Shown here: one piece after another, positions 28,616 to 35,964 of the stretch
Position numbering within the stretch: position 1 is the first letter of the stretch
How the letters are laid out: every line of letters starts with the position of its first letter
Source of the DNA: an uncultured Lachnospiraceae bacterium
GTDB lineage: Bacteria; Bacillota; Clostridia; Lachnospirales; Lachnospiraceae
Assembly (NCBI GenBank): GCA_900315735.1
Contig: ONAD01000009.1
Coordinates: 34,217-98,216, forward strand
DNA: 64,000 nt
Direction of reading: 5' to 3'
Position numbers and translations under genes: made by a program
Notes under the pieces: model-generated
The model's input: the letters and a program-made list of their open reading frames with translations, nothing else
The model's database searches: none
What the model was told of the DNA's origin: nothing

Positions 28616-29506
28616 TTATACTAATTTTAATCCATATGTACGCATTGCCTGAATCAGTCTCTCTTTATTGGCCGGCTCCATCTCGCAAAGTGGGGAACGA
28701 AGCGGTCCAACGTTCTTTCCCATAAGATTTAATGCTTCTTTTACCGGAATCGGATTCACTTCACAGAATAATGCATCAATCAATGGAAGGGCTTCTCTCT
28801 GTAACTGATTTGCTGTTGCAAGGTCTCCTTTGAAGAAACTTTCGCACATATTATGCACTTTAGCCGGTGCAAGGTTTGCCCATACGGAAATTACTCCGAT
28901 TCCGCCAATAGACATAAGTGGTACAACCAGTCCGTCTTCTCCGGAATATAAATCTAACTTACCATCGGTTAAGTACATGGTCTTAGATGCCTGTGCAAGG
29001 TTACCGGTTGCTTCTTTTAATCCAACGATATTTTCCTGGGTACGGAATAATTCTGCAACTGTCTCCGGCAGAAGGTTACATCCGGTTCTTCCCGGTACAT
29101 TATACATGATAATCGGAAGCTTGGTTTCCTGTGCAATCTTAGAATAATGTCCGATTAAACCTTTCTGTGTTGCCTTATTATAATATGGAGTTACGATAAG
29201 TGCTCCGTCTGCTCCTGCTTCTTCTGCTTCTTTGGTCAACTGGATTGCTGTCTCCGTTGAGTTAGAACCGGTTCCTGCTACTACCGGAACTCTGTGTTTT
29301 GCAAATTCTACTGCAGCACAGATTACTTTGTGATGTTCTTCCATGGATAAGGTAGAACTCTCACCGGTTGTTCCTGCGATTACGATACAGTCTGTACCTT
29401 CAGAAATCTGCTCTTCGATTAATTCCTCTAATTTGTCATAGTTGACTTCTTCATTTGCTTTCATTGGGGTTACAATTGCAACTCCGGAACCTTTGTAAAT
29501 AGACAT
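28616..29506 (-). CDS. dapA: 4-hydroxy-tetrahydrodipicolinate synthase
   Basis: This enzyme condenses pyruvate with aspartate semialdehyde, the first committed step toward diaminopimelate, lysine and dipicolinate. The 296-residue TIM barrel has the Schiff-base lysine in VGLKEATGNLAQ, the tyrosine in PYYNKATQKGL, and the substrate-binding MYNVPGRTGCNL, with GTTGESSTLS near residue 45. It is the first gene after a lysine riboswitch. It feeds lysA (12 kb) and dipicolinate synthase (38 kb). Confidence 0.97.
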   Translation of the reverse strand: MSIYKGSGVAIVTPMKANEEVNYDKLEELIEEQISEGTDCIVIAGTTGESSTLSMEEHHKVICAAVEFAKHRVPVVAGTGSNSTETAIQLTKEAEEAGADGALIVTPYYNKATQKGLIGHYSKIAQETKLPIIMYNVPGRTGCNLLPETVAELFRTQENIVGLKEATGNLAQASKTMYLTDGKLDLYSGEDGLVVPLMSIGGIGVISVWANLAPAKVHNMCESFFKGDLATANQLQREALPLIDALFCEVNPIPVKEALNLMGKNVGPLRSPLCEMEPANKERLIQAMRTYGLKLV

Positions 29507-29582
29507 GTTCTTTTTCCTCCACTTTATAAGTATCTTATTTATTGTATGAAGATATCGTTTGTTTTGCTTTTATTACCAGCAT

Positions 29583-29610
29583 AAAAAAACCGACTCACAG
29601 GGAGCCGGTT
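29583..29610 (-). terminator. Riboswitch expression-platform terminator upstream of dapA
   Basis: AACCGGCTCCC and the partly paired GAGTCGGTT around CTGT are followed by seven T on the minus strand, about 80 bases before the dapA start. Confidence 0.88.
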
Positions 29611-29635
29611 GATATTCCACTTTAATTCTTATGGA

Positions 29636-29820
29636 TAATACCGATAGCGCCCCACCTTATTACAAGATGACAGTCATGAACTTCTTCAATCCATGCCCAA
29701 GATTATTCTCTGCAGGAAAAATAACCTTTCGGCGTGTTCCCCTTTCCTTATGTCTTCTTCTATGTCTGCCATATCCGACCAAGTACTCTTGTCTCACGCA
29801 ACCTCTACCTTAATATATTA
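29636..29820 (-). promoter_or_regulatory. Lysine riboswitch (L box)
   Basis: On the minus strand the leader contains the conserved L-box blocks in order: AAGGTAGAGGTTGCG, then GGGGAACACGCCGAAAGG, then GACTGTCATC, then GGGGCGCTATCGG closing the first stem. A terminator follows. Lysine binding would favour termination and lower dapA-dapB expression. It occupies most of the 387-base gap between dapA and the adenosyltransferase gene. Confidence 0.92.
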
Positions 29821-29833
29821 AATTTCTTACCTC

Positions 29834-29862
29834 AATATAGCACCGCTGCTACTATCTGTCAA
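29834..29862 (-). promoter_or_regulatory. Sigma-A promoter of the dapA leader
   Basis: TTGACA (29857-29862) and TATATT (29834-29839) are exactly 17 bases apart, about 15 bases before the first conserved L-box block. Confidence 0.87.
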
Positions 29863-29893
29863 CGTCCTGTGGGGACATTTTACATTTTCTTCC

Positions 29894-30379
29894 TTATTTT
29901 TCCGCAGTAATCTTATAAATCTCATCTGCATAGCTGCGGATAGATTCTTCTAATACCCTGCCGGTCATAATAATCTCTGTTTCATCCATCTTTGCCTTTA
30001 AAACTGCTTCTAATTCTTCCGAAGAAATTACTCCGGCGTCAATCAGACCCAGTACTTCATCCAGAATCAGTACATTACATTCACCGGTAACCAGAACCTT
30101 CTTGGCAAAGTTCAGTCCGTTTTTCATATTGAGCTTTTCTTCTGCCTGTCTTTCTTCCGGCAGTTCATCATAATTCTCTTCTGATTTTTCAAAACGGAAT
30201 ACCTTGATTTCCGGTTCTAACTGCTTCATATAAGCAATCTGATCATCCGTTTTTCCTTTTAAAAACTGGATAATAATTACACTCTTATTCTCTCCGGCTG
30301 CCCGCAACGCATTGCCCAGTGCAGCATTGGTCTTTCCACGACCTGCACCATAATAAATCTGTACGGAACCCTTTTCCAT
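29894..30379 (-). CDS. CobA/CobO-type corrinoid adenosyltransferase
   Basis: This 161-residue P-loop protein starts MEKGSVQIYYGAGRGKTNAA with the Walker A variant GAGRGKT. It has the Walker B-like LILDEVLGLIDAGVISSEEL and the C-terminal IIMTGRVLEESIRSYADEIY, the pattern of cob(I)alamin/cobyrinate adenosyltransferases. GGAGG six bases before ATG 30377-30379 supports this start. Family members attach the adenosyl group to corrinoids. No cobalamin biosynthesis genes adjoin, so salvage is likely, and a non-canonical substrate cannot be excluded because canonical CobA has GNGKGKT. Confidence 0.85.
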   Translation of the reverse strand: MEKGSVQIYYGAGRGKTNAALGNALRAAGENKSVIIIQFLKGKTDDQIAYMKQLEPEIKVFRFEKSEENYDELPEERQAEEKLNMKNGLNFAKKVLVTGECNVLILDEVLGLIDAGVISSEELEAVLKAKMDETEIIMTGRVLEESIRSYADEIYKITAEK

Positions 30380-30506
30380 GACAAACCTCCATGCCAATTC
30401 TTACAGGGACTCTTTATCCCAGATTCACTTACGATACCACAATTTCCCATAAAAAGCAATGTCTGTATGTTTCATGTTTTCTCAACTATTCTTTATTTCT
30501 AATATT

Positions 30507-31133
30507 TTATTCCATATATTCAATTTTGCTCACGGATACTTCATAGGCGGTACGCTTCTCTACCTCATCCTCATTTAAGCGTTTGACATACTCCCTGCTC
30601 TGGATTCTGCCCCAGATCTGCACATGCACGCCAACCTCAAATCTTGCGGCAAATCTTGCATTTCTTCCCCAGCAGATGCATGGGATATAATCGGATTTTC
30701 CATAGGAACGGTTGACTGCCACCAGCAAATCTGCAATTTCTCTTCCAAGGGGAGTCTTACGATAAATCGGATCTTTACAGATATAACCATCTAAAAGAAT
30801 CTGGTTGCTCTTCATCTCCTCTGTCTCTTCCTCAATAAACTCAATCTCCCGGACGAATACAGAGAGAACCAGCCGGTTCTTAAGTTCCTCATGTCTGTTA
30901 TAGGAACGGAACTGTCCGGTCACATATACCTTCTGTCCTATGTAACTCTGCGAAGTGTCAATCAGACGCTCTGAAATCATCAATGGAATGTAGTCGGAAA
31001 AATTACTTAATCTGCTGACCGCTACCTCTACCATATAAAAGCCTTCCCCATACACTTCATGACTGTATTGGAAATCGGAAATAATCTCCCCTACAATGGA
31101 TACCTGGTTGTTTTCTAAAATCTTATCTGCCAT
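30507..31133 (-). CDS. Single-stranded DNA-binding-like protein with two OB folds
   Basis: The 208-residue protein appears to hold two OB domains. The first (about 1-105) runs from NQVSIVGEIISDFQYSHEVY through YIGQKVYVTGQFRSYNR. The second (about 112-207) has QILLDGYICKDPIYRKTPLG, EIADLLVAVNRSYGKSDYIP and GVHVQIWGRIQSREY, which strongly resembles SSB. Canonical SSB has a single OB domain and an acidic tail ending DDDIPF, and neither the length nor the tail matches. It may bind ssDNA in a specialised setting. Promoter signals are shared with the divergent typA region. Confidence 0.8.
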   Translation of the reverse strand: MADKILENNQVSIVGEIISDFQYSHEVYGEGFYMVEVAVSRLSNFSDYIPLMISERLIDTSQSYIGQKVYVTGQFRSYNRHEELKNRLVLSVFVREIEFIEEETEEMKSNQILLDGYICKDPIYRKTPLGREIADLLVAVNRSYGKSDYIPCICWGRNARFAARFEVGVHVQIWGRIQSREYVKRLNEDEVEKRTAYEVSVSKIEYME

Positions 31134-31285
31134 GAATCTTTCTCCTTTATTTAGTGTGTTTTCGAACGTTTTTACAGTACCATTCCGCCAGGATGAAACT
31201 CATCAAAATCTGTCGATAACATTTTGGATATATCATGCATAAAGCCCTTTCCTTGTGCATATACGCCGTGTCCTTCAAGAAATAC

Positions 31286-31313
31286 TTGCGTATTTTTCAA
31301 TATGTGATAGAAT
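31286..31313 (+). promoter_or_regulatory. Sigma-A promoter of typA
   Basis: TTGCGT (31286-31291) and TAGAAT (31308-31313) are 16 bases apart, with GAAGGA before the start codon. Confidence 0.65.
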
Positions 31314-31394
31314 AAAAACGTCGGTCATTTACAGGCGGGCATTATATATAAGAAGAAACTGATTTTTATGCATTGATAGAAGGAAGGATTTTAT

Positions 31395-33224
31395 ATGAAA
31401 ACAACAAGAGACGATATTAGAAACATAGCTATCATCGCCCACGTTGACCATGGTAAAACTACTCTGGTCGATGAGCTGTTGAAACAGAGTGGTGTATTCC
31501 GTGCCAATCAGGAAGTCCAGGAACGTGTCATGGACTCTAATGATATTGAGCGTGAACGTGGTATTACCATTCTTTCTAAGAATACTGCTGTATTCTACAA
31601 AGATGTAAAAATTAACATCATTGATACTCCTGGCCATGCCGACTTCGGTGGCGAGGTTGAGCGAGTTCTGAAAATGGTAAACGGTGTTGTTCTTGTAGTA
31701 GATGCCTTTGAAGGCGCTATGCCACAGACCAAGTTCGTTCTTATGAAAGCACTGGAACTGAATCTGCCGGTTATCGTATGTATCAATAAAATCGACCGTC
31801 CGGAAGCAAGACCGGAAGAAGTTATTGATGAAGTATTAGAGCTTTTCATGGATTTAGACGCTTCTGACGAACAGTTAGACTGCCCATTCATCTTCGCTTC
31901 TGCAAGAGATGGTTATGCCATGAGAGATTTAAATGACGAACGTAAGGATATGACTCCTTTATTCGAAACCATTATCGACTACATCCCGGCTCCTACCGGT
32001 GACCCGGATGCAAGCACCCAGGTTCTTATCAGTACCATCGATTACAACGAATACGTTGGACGAATCGGTGTCGGTAAAGTAGATAACGGTGTCTTAAAAG
32101 TAAATCAGGATGCTATCGTAGTAAACCACCACGAGCCTGACAAACAGAAGAAAGTTAAAATCAGCAAATTATACGAATTTGATGGTCTGAATAAAGTAGA
32201 AGTAAAGGAAGCAAAAATCGGTTCTATCGTTGCTATTTCCGGTATTGCAGACATTCATATCGGTGATACTATCTGTGCAACAGACAACCCGGTTGCCATT
32301 CCTTTCCAGAAGATTTCCGAGCCTACTCTTTCCATGAATTTCATGGTAAATGACAGCCCGCTTGCCGGACAGGAAGGTAAATTCATTACTTCCCGTCACT
32401 TAAGAGACAGACTGTTCCGTGAGTTAAATACCGATGTCAGCCTTCGTGTAGAAGAAACTGACAGTGCAGACTGCTTCAAGGTTTCCGGACGTGGTGAGTT
32501 ACACCTTTCCGTATTAATCGAAAATATGCGTCGTGAAGGTTATGAATTTGCAGTCAGCAAGGCAGAGGTTCTTTATCATACCGATGAAAACGGCAAGAAA
32601 TTAGAGCCTATGGAATTAGCTTACGTTGACGTTCCAGATGAATTTACCGGTACTGTTATTGATAAATTAAGCCAGCGTAAAGGTGAAATGGTTGATATGC
32701 GTCCAATCAGCGGCGGCTATACCCGTATGGAATTTAACATTCCATCCCGTGGTCTTATCGGTTACCGTGGAGACTTCTTAACCGACACGAAGGGAAATGG
32801 TATCATCAATACGATTTTCAATGGCTATGCTCCATACAAGGGAGATATTGCTTATCGTAAACTTGGTTCCCTGATTGCTTTCGAATCCGGTGAATCCGTA
32901 ACTTACGGTCTGTTCTCCGCTCAGGAGCGTGGTACCCTCTTCATCGGACCTGGTGTAAAGGTTTACTCCGGTATGGTTATCGGTTCTTCCTCCAAACCGG
33001 AAGACATTGAATTAAACGTATGTAAGAAGAAACACTTAACCAATACACGTTCTTCTTCCGCAGACGAAGCTCTGACCCTTGTTCCACCGAAGGTACTTTC
33101 CTTAGAGCAGGCATTAGACTTTATCGATGTTGACGAGCTCTTAGAGGTTACTCCGGAATCCTTACGTATCCGTAAACGTATTCTTGACCCAACCTTAAGA
33201 AAGAGAGCAAACTTCAAGAAATAA
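31395..33224 (+). CDS. typA: Translational GTPase TypA/BipA
   Basis: This ribosome-binding GTPase aids 50S assembly and stress adaptation. The 609-residue protein has G1 AHVDHGKTTLVDELL, G2 within ERGITILSKNT, G3 DTPGHADFGGEVERVL, and G4 NKIDRPEARPEE. EF-G-like domains follow, with the TypA-specific C-terminal region (GDFLTDTKGNGIINTIFNGY). Length and order are normal. It is monocistronic between its own promoter and a strong terminator, and its codon use looks like that of a highly expressed gene. Confidence 0.98.
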   Translation: MKTTRDDIRNIAIIAHVDHGKTTLVDELLKQSGVFRANQEVQERVMDSNDIERERGITILSKNTAVFYKDVKINIIDTPGHADFGGEVERVLKMVNGVVLVVDAFEGAMPQTKFVLMKALELNLPVIVCINKIDRPEARPEEVIDEVLELFMDLDASDEQLDCPFIFASARDGYAMRDLNDERKDMTPLFETIIDYIPAPTGDPDASTQVLISTIDYNEYVGRIGVGKVDNGVLKVNQDAIVVNHHEPDKQKKVKISKLYEFDGLNKVEVKEAKIGSIVAISGIADIHIGDTICATDNPVAIPFQKISEPTLSMNFMVNDSPLAGQEGKFITSRHLRDRLFRELNTDVSLRVEETDSADCFKVSGRGELHLSVLIENMRREGYEFAVSKAEVLYHTDENGKKLEPMELAYVDVPDEFTGTVIDKLSQRKGEMVDMRPISGGYTRMEFNIPSRGLIGYRGDFLTDTKGNGIINTIFNGYAPYKGDIAYRKLGSLIAFESGESVTYGLFSAQERGTLFIGPGVKVYSGMVIGSSSKPEDIELNVCKKKHLTNTRSSSADEALTLVPPKVLSLEQALDFIDVDELLEVTPESLRIRKRILDPTLRKRANFKK

Positions 33225-33249
33225 AAGCAGCTCATAATATAGCATAAGA

Positions 33250-33295
33250 AATCCCCCGGATATTGAAATTTCTTCCAATATCCGGGGGATTTTTT
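33250..33295 (+). terminator. Terminator after typA
   Basis: AATCCCCCGGATATTG pairs with CAATATCCGGGGGATT around AAATTTCTTC, followed by TTTTTT. Confidence 0.93.
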
Positions 33296-33365
33296 CGATT
33301 ACTATAAACAGCCGAAAGCCTGTAAAGCATCCGTAAAATGCTGCCCTGAGGCAGGTTCTCTACAT

Positions 33366-33875
33366 TTAATCAAATACGACCCGTTCCACTTTCTTTAAGA
33401 CCTTGGTCAATGGATAGTACAAAATAAAGCATATGATAAAATTGCTGATTCCATGAAGAATATCATAAGGGATTCCTGCTATCCACCAGGTCACTGCCGT
33501 CCGGATTCCGCCGATAAAGAAGTATGGAATCGAACACAGTGCTCCAAACAAAAGTCCGTAAATCCCGGCTAAAATACTCCAGAACCAGACCGATTTCTGT
33601 TTCCGGAATATCTGTACCACAATGGATAACAGCGGCCAGATATAAAGATACATAATAACCCAAAGACCCAGTCCCCAGATTAAACACTCTATTCCAACAA
33701 AGGCAAAAATTGCCGGAAGTGCTTTTTTCCCAAAATGGATACTATATAAAATTACCAGTAATGTCACCAGTTCTACATTGGGCACAACAGAAAGTGCCAG
33801 CTTTGCTGCCTCTATGGTAGCAGTCATCACTCCCATTAATGCAACGTCTTTTGTCGTAATTCCTGTCTTTCTCAT
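33366..33875 (-). CDS. ECF transporter S component-like membrane protein
   Basis: This 169-residue protein has about five to six hydrophobic helices. The N-terminal KDVALMGVMTATIEAAKLAL resembles the start of energy-coupling factor substrate-binding S components. The C-terminal half has GLLFGALCSIPYFFIGGIRT. S components bind a vitamin or metal and pair with a shared EcfAAT module, which is not in the window. It overlaps the preceding DUF4430 gene by four bases, so both are made together. The substrate is unknown. Confidence 0.75.
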   Translation of the reverse strand: MRKTGITTKDVALMGVMTATIEAAKLALSVVPNVELVTLLVILYSIHFGKKALPAIFAFVGIECLIWGLGLWVIMYLYIWPLLSIVVQIFRKQKSVWFWSILAGIYGLLFGALCSIPYFFIGGIRTAVTWWIAGIPYDILHGISNFIICFILYYPLTKVLKKVERVVFD

Positions 33876-34297
33876 TTTACTATTTCATATACCAAACTGT
33901 AGGTATCTCCATCTGTAACCGGCTGCGAATCCACTCCATAGTTTCCATATTCGCCATTGACATATAATGCCCAGTATGCCTTATCCTTGCTATAATCTGC
34001 CGTTACTCCATTTACCGTATCGATAAAAAGACCGTAGTCCGATTCTTCTCCTTCTATCGTCAAATCATCTGCCTTTTCCAGTTCTTCCAGTTCTCCTCTT
34101 AAATACTCTGCATCGGTGTGTCCGGTATACTCTGTTGTCGCACCGTTATCGTCTACTACCTTAAGAATATACTCTTTGCTTCCCTGTGTTGCCTTTGGTC
34201 CAAATACCGCATAAATTACGGCAAACGCGGCAAGCAGTACAATAAGAATCACTGCTCCAATGATTATTTTTTTCCTGTCACTCTGTTTCTTTTCCAT
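33872..34297 (-). CDS. DUF4430 (transcobalamin C-terminal-like) membrane-anchored protein
   Basis: This 141-residue protein has a basic N-terminus, one membrane helix (about 10-33, IIIGAVILIVLLAAFAVIYA) and an extracytoplasmic DUF4430 domain with YWALYVNGEYGNYGVDSQPV and TDGDTYSLVYE. DUF4430 resembles the C-terminal domain of transcobalamin. The coupled S component suggests that the pair captures and imports a small cofactor, possibly a corrinoid (inference). No cobalamin riboswitch was seen upstream. Confidence 0.85.
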   Translation of the reverse strand: MEKKQSDRKKIIIGAVILIVLLAAFAVIYAVFGPKATQGSKEYILKVVDDNGATTEYTGHTDAEYLRGELEELEKADDLTIEGEESDYGLFIDTVNGVTADYSKDKAYWALYVNGEYGNYGVDSQPVTDGDTYSLVYEIVK

Positions 34298-34317
34298 GCA
34301 TGTCTCCTCATTCTTTT

Positions 34318-35223
34318 CTATTTCAGATATCCGTCCTTTACAATATCAGAAACCACACTGGTTGGAATCGTAAATTCTACAATTCCCATATAGCCCGGTG
34401 CTACTTCATATTTATCAAAAACGATAGTCAGCTTTCCGTCTTTGTTGACATAGAAATTTACATCATTCTTAATTCCATCAAAGCTGTAGCCATCTACATC
34501 CTCTTCTAAGAAGTATTGCAGATTACTGTCTTTTTCCATATTTTCCTTCATCTGCTTTTTTATTTCCTCTGAAATCCGGTTCAGATAATCAGAATCCTCC
34601 TGAAATAAATCCTTTAATGTAATGGTATTTCCGATCTCCTTATCTACATTATAGATTTTTGTATACTGATTGGAGCCGCCCATCACAATAGAAGTATCGA
34701 TTCTTAAAGCAAACAGCCGGTCATTATCAGTCACTACCTGATAGGATGAATCCACTGCTTCATTTCCACTCTCGCCATCTCCTATGGAAGCTACATCTGA
34801 CTGATAAGACTCTATAATATCACCGGCATATTTCTTTACTTCCTGATTCAGCTCGTCCGTCTCATCCGATAATACTTCCCCATCCTGATTGGTCACTGCC
34901 ACCTGTGGAATATCTACATTTGCCTCCATATTCTTATCATCCTGCACATCTGAATATGTGGAAAAGTTTACTACTTTTACAATGATGCCAAGCAATGGAA
35001 CCTCTTCCATGGCATGGGCTATTGTCGGGCTTACATTTACTGAAATCACCAGTGCAATCACAGCTGCGGCCACTGTTGCTGCTCCTTTGAAAAAACGGAG
35101 GCTGCCTTTCTTCGCTTCCCGCTTTCCTTTTCGGATGCCGGCTTCTACCTGCATTTTCAATGCTTCCGGGACTTCTATCTGCTCATATTCCTGTTTCATC
35201 CGGTCTATTTTCTCATGGTTCAT
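34318..35223 (-). CDS. RsiV-like anti-sigma factor (DUF3298 family)
   Basis: This 301-residue protein has a cytoplasmic N-terminal segment (1-45), a membrane helix (about 46-66, GAATVAAAVIALVISVNVSP) and an extracellular DUF4163/DUF3298 region (about 130-300, with TITLKDLFQEDSDYLNRISE and EVAPGYMGIVEFTIPTSVVS). This matches RsiV, which holds SigV inactive until lysozyme binding triggers its cleavage. It overlaps the sigma factor gene by four bases and is co-transcribed from its promoter. Confidence 0.88.
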   Translation of the reverse strand: MNHEKIDRMKQEYEQIEVPEALKMQVEAGIRKGKREAKKGSLRFFKGAATVAAAVIALVISVNVSPTIAHAMEEVPLLGIIVKVVNFSTYSDVQDDKNMEANVDIPQVAVTNQDGEVLSDETDELNQEVKKYAGDIIESYQSDVASIGDGESGNEAVDSSYQVVTDNDRLFALRIDTSIVMGGSNQYTKIYNVDKEIGNTITLKDLFQEDSDYLNRISEEIKKQMKENMEKDSNLQYFLEEDVDGYSFDGIKNDVNFYVNKDGKLTIVFDKYEVAPGYMGIVEFTIPTSVVSDIVKDGYLK

Positions 35224-35705
35224 GCTATTTCCTCCCTGGACATCTTTATCTTTAATTTCTTTAAGCTGCGATACAGGATTGATTTTACGGTGTTGGGATT
35301 TTCTTTTAAAAGAGCTGCAATGTCATCTATTTTCCATTCTTCAAAATATTTTAATATTACAATGGTTCTTTCCCTCTCTTCCAATTCTTCCAGTGCTGCC
35401 AGCGTATCCCAGTCCTTGTATACATCTTCTTTTGCTTCTTCCGGGATGAATACTCCGCTTACGATGCGCTTCTGTTTCTTGCACATATCCAGTGATGTAT
35501 TGACAACAATCCGCCAGAGCCAGGTCTTAATATAAGATTCTTCCTTCACCTGACCGGCATTTTTCATTGCCTTATATGCACTTTCCTGCACTACATCCAT
35601 TGCATCCTGTTCGTTCTTAACATAGGTAATTGCCAGCCGGTAAAGCTGTTCATAGGATGCAAGAATCTCCTGCTCCACCGCTTTTGCGATTCCTCTTTTC
35701 TTCAT
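35220..35705 (-). CDS. ECF sigma factor, SigV-like
   Basis: This 161-residue sigma-70 protein has region 2 (about 18-85, LYRLAITYVKNEQDAMDVVQ and YIKTWLWRIVVNTSLDMCKK) and region 4 (about 105-158, ERTIVILKYFEEWKIDDIAA and NPNTVKSILYRSLKKLK). The frame is open to 35807, but ATG 35703-35705 has GAGG upstream, and the longer reading would overlap the promoter, so the shorter start is chosen. An ECF-type promoter (TGAAAC-17-CGTC) precedes it, as expected for self-activation. The RsiV-like partner suggests lysozyme or envelope stress as the signal. Confidence 0.93.
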   Translation of the reverse strand: MKKRGIAKAVEQEILASYEQLYRLAITYVKNEQDAMDVVQESAYKAMKNAGQVKEESYIKTWLWRIVVNTSLDMCKKQKRIVSGVFIPEEAKEDVYKDWDTLAALEELEERERTIVILKYFEEWKIDDIAALLKENPNTVKSILYRSLKKLKIKMSREEIA

Positions 35706-35779
35706 TCCTGTTTCCTCTTCTCTTTCTGAAAACCTGCATATGCACAGAAAGCTTCCTGCTTTTTGCTTTCTGTAAATTA

Positions 35780-35806
35780 GACGTTCCAGCCGGGAAAATA
35801 GTTTCA
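35780..35806 (-). promoter_or_regulatory. ECF sigma autoregulatory promoter
   Basis: On the minus strand TGAAAC (35801-35806) is followed after 17 bases by CGTC (35780-35783), the consensus recognised by SigV/SigX/SigW-type factors. It lies about 75 bases before the sigma factor start. Confidence 0.85.
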
Positions 35807-35814
35807 CCTTTTTT

Positions 35815-35843
35815 ATTATAACCTACATAACTTGCTGCCGGCA
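35815..35843 (-). promoter_or_regulatory. Upstream sigma-A promoter of the sigV-rsiV-like operon
   Basis: On the minus strand TTGCCG is followed at 17 to 18 bases by TTATAAT (35815-35821). It lies just upstream of the ECF promoter, giving basal plus inducible transcription in tandem. Confidence 0.6.
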
Positions 35844-35964
35844 ACTCTTTACCTATGCTTTGCACTTAGAAAATGCTTCCTCTCTTTTATAAATCTATCT
35901 TCTTTTTGTACTTTTTATCCGGAAAAATGCATAGATTACTACTAAAAATGAATTGAGAATTGCT

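Noticed and set aside
29631..29813. 60-codon open frame opposite the dapA leader
   Set aside because: It lies within the lysine riboswitch and has no ribosome binding site or family resemblance.
35706..35807. N-terminal extension of the ECF sigma factor
   Set aside because: It overlaps the ECF promoter, lacks homology, and the start at 35705 matches the family length.
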